A DNA stretch of 7,466 nucleotides from Collinsella sp. CAG:166. Lineage in GTDB: Bacteria > Actinomycetota > Coriobacteriia > Coriobacteriales > Coriobacteriaceae. Below the pieces are notes generated by a model. It did no database searches and was not told where the DNA came from. It was given only the letters and a program-made list of their open reading frames with translations. The DNA is taken from NCBI GenBank assembly GCA_000434535.1, contig FR878728.1, forward strand, positions 635 through 8,100, in the 5' to 3' direction. Numbering within the stretch: position 1 is the first letter of the stretch; every line of letters starts with the position of its first letter. The position numbers were made by a program, and so were the translations under genes. Shown here in pieces: positions 6,776-7,466 of the stretch.

Positions 6776-6819
6776 ATAAAAAGAAAAGGGCCGCGCACCC
6801 AAACGGATGCGCGGCCCTT
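6774..6819 (-). terminator. Strong intrinsic terminator of rpmE
   Basis: On the minus strand a 15-bp stem (arms 6819-6805 and 6800-6786, one T-G wobble) closes a GTTT loop and is followed by TTCTTTTTATT. It lies 35 bases beyond the rpmE stop and should separate rpmE from secA transcription. The stem contains the same GCGCATCC/GGGTGCGC arms as the terminator at 2404-2430. The plus-strand side has only two Ts, so it is one-directional. Confidence 0.9.
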
Positions 6820-6854
6820 ATGCCATGAATGCGAGTGTTTCCGCGGCGAGCTAT

Positions 6855-7280
6855 TTACTCAGCAGCCTCGGTGGTCTCGGCCTCGGCAGCGGCCTCCTCG
6901 ACGGGAGCCTCTGCGGGAGCCTCGGCGGCCTGCTTGGCAGCCTCCTCGGCAAACTTAGCGGCACGCTTAGCCTTCTCGGCAGCCTTAGCCTCAGCGGCGG
7001 CCTTGCGAGCGGCCTCGGCCTCAGCAGCCTTGGCGGCCTTGGCAGCCTTGGCCTCCTCGGCCTTCTTGAGCTGGGCGGCAGCGGCGCCACCGAACTTGTC
7101 GGCGAAGCGCTGGACGCGTCCACCGGTGTCGACGAACTTCTGCTGGCCGGTGTAGAACGGGTGGCACTCGTTGCAAAGCTCGACCTTCATCTCGGACACG
7201 GTAGCGTGCGTCTTGAAGGTGTTGCCGCAGGAGCACGTCACCGTGCACTCGACATACTGGGGATGGATACCCTGCTTCAT
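6855..7280 (-). CDS. rpmE: 50S ribosomal protein L31 with long alanine-rich C-terminal tail
   Basis: L31 (bL31) sits on the large ribosomal subunit and helps bridge the two subunits. The first 65 or so residues are a normal L31: MKQGIHPQYV start, zinc-type cysteines C16 and C18 (TCSCGN) and C36 and C39 (CNECHPFYTG), then the GGRVQRF segment (53-59). It is thus the zinc-binding C+ form, not the zinc-free paralogue induced under zinc starvation. Unusually, residues 66-141 are a tail made almost wholly of Ala, Glu and Lys: basic and helix-prone to about 116, then acidic with two APAEAP-like steps. Typical L31 proteins are about 65-85 residues, so this one is nearly doubled. ATG 7280 has AAGGAG seven bases upstream. 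Its own promoter, leader and terminator suggest a single-gene transcript. It ends in TAA. Confidence 0.95.
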   Translation of the reverse strand: MKQGIHPQYVECTVTCSCGNTFKTHATVSEMKVELCNECHPFYTGQQKFVDTGGRVQRFADKFGGAAAAQLKKAEEAKAAKAAKAAEAEAARKAAAEAKAAEKAKRAAKFAEEAAKQAAEAPAEAPVEEAAAEAETTEAAE

Positions 7281-7358
7281 GGTAGGACTCCTTATTGGTC
7301 AGGCGCTGGTTACCGATCAGCGCATAAGGCGTCTTGGTTTCCGACCAAGACAACAAAC
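7281..7358 (-). promoter_or_regulatory. Structured 5' leader of rpmE, candidate L31 autoregulatory element
   Basis: The minus-strand leader can fold a perfect 8-bp hairpin, GTCTTGGT/ACCAAGAC with a CGGAA loop (7351-7331), then GCGCTG/CAGCGC (7323-7303) with a 9-base loop. GACCAA directly before the AAGGAG site (7300-7295) is complementary to TTGGTC in the first hairpin (7348-7343), so an alternative fold could expose or hide the ribosome-binding site. L31 represses its own mRNA in E. coli, and rpmE leader motifs have, as I recall, been proposed for several bacterial groups including Coriobacteria. Assignment to such a family is inference. Confidence 0.5.
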
Positions 7359-7364
7359 TCGGCT

Positions 7365-7393
7365 ATGGTACCACGGCGCCGAGCGTCCCACAA
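7365..7393 (-). promoter_or_regulatory. Candidate rpmE promoter
   Basis: On the minus strand TTGTGG (7393-7388) lies 17 bases from TACCAT (7370-7365), and TG precedes the latter with one base between, giving an extended -10 (TGGTACCAT). The hexamers match consensus at three and four of six positions, acceptable for a GC-rich genome. Transcription would start near 7358, giving a leader of about 78 bases. The -10 lies within TGGTACCA, itself nested in the inverted repeat CTCGGC/GCCGAG (7358-7383). Confidence 0.45.
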
Positions 7394-7466
7394 AAGGTTC
7401 ACGGTCTTTGCACCGGAGCGCATAGGCGCGTCTGCCCGATCGCGGCGCCAACAGGAACCGCCTGAC
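7394..7466. other. Unassigned right edge
   Basis: No gene can be supported in these 73 bases. On the minus strand one frame is open from the window edge to a TGA at 7401-7399, giving 21 residues, but it uses CTA and AGA, codons uncommon in the neighbouring genes, and matches nothing I recognise. It may be the tail of an upstream gene or plain intergenic sequence. Confidence 0.3.

Noticed and set aside
6829..7155. A plus-strand alanine/serine-rich frame opposite rpmE
   Set aside because: It is the antisense of the alanine-rich L31 tail, whose low complexity leaves several frames open.
6600..7430. A 10-base match CGCATAGGCG near 6601 (inverted) and near 7420
   Set aside because: Dozens of 10-base matches are expected by chance in a window this size, and no longer similarity or structure accompanies it.

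Overview
The window looks like chromosomal DNA from a high-GC Gram-positive bacterium of the class Coriobacteriia, most likely Collinsella or a close relative. This is an inference from GC-rich codon choice, an actinobacterial-style release factor 2, split transketolase genes and an L31 protein with a long alanine-rich tail; no database search was possible. All six genes lie on the minus strand, so transcription runs from the right edge to the left edge.

In transcription order: (1) rpmE (7280-6855), ribosomal protein L31, has a plausible promoter, a structured leader and a very strong intrinsic terminator (6774-6819). (2) A 339-base gap (6516-6854) holds that terminator, three hairpins that share one loop sequence on different stems, and the secA leader. 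(3) secA (6515-3708) and prfB (3708-2560) overlap by one base (TAATG) and form an operon for the protein-export motor and release factor 2. (4) A 168-base gap (2392-2559) holds a long inverted repeat, two imperfect direct repeats and an intrinsic terminator whose T-run ends 12 bases before the next ATG. (5) A YitT-family membrane protein gene (2391-1501). (6) A 207-base gap with possible control signals. (7) Two transketolase subunit genes (1293-463 and 461 to beyond base 1), one base apart and translationally coupled; the second is cut by the left edge.

Most genes are housekeeping: translation (L31, RF2), secretion (SecA) and the non-oxidative pentose phosphate pathway (transketolase). The unusual content is in the details. 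RF2 carries Ser-Pro-Thr where the codon-reading motif is normally Ser-Pro-Phe. L31 is about twice its usual length. The rpmE-secA gap carries a small hairpin family with the invariant loop GGGACNGGTTNA. A terminator sits in the 5' leader of the yitT-like gene and shares its 8-bp core arms with the rpmE terminator. I found no CRISPR array, tRNA, rRNA, transposase, prophage gene or defence gene.
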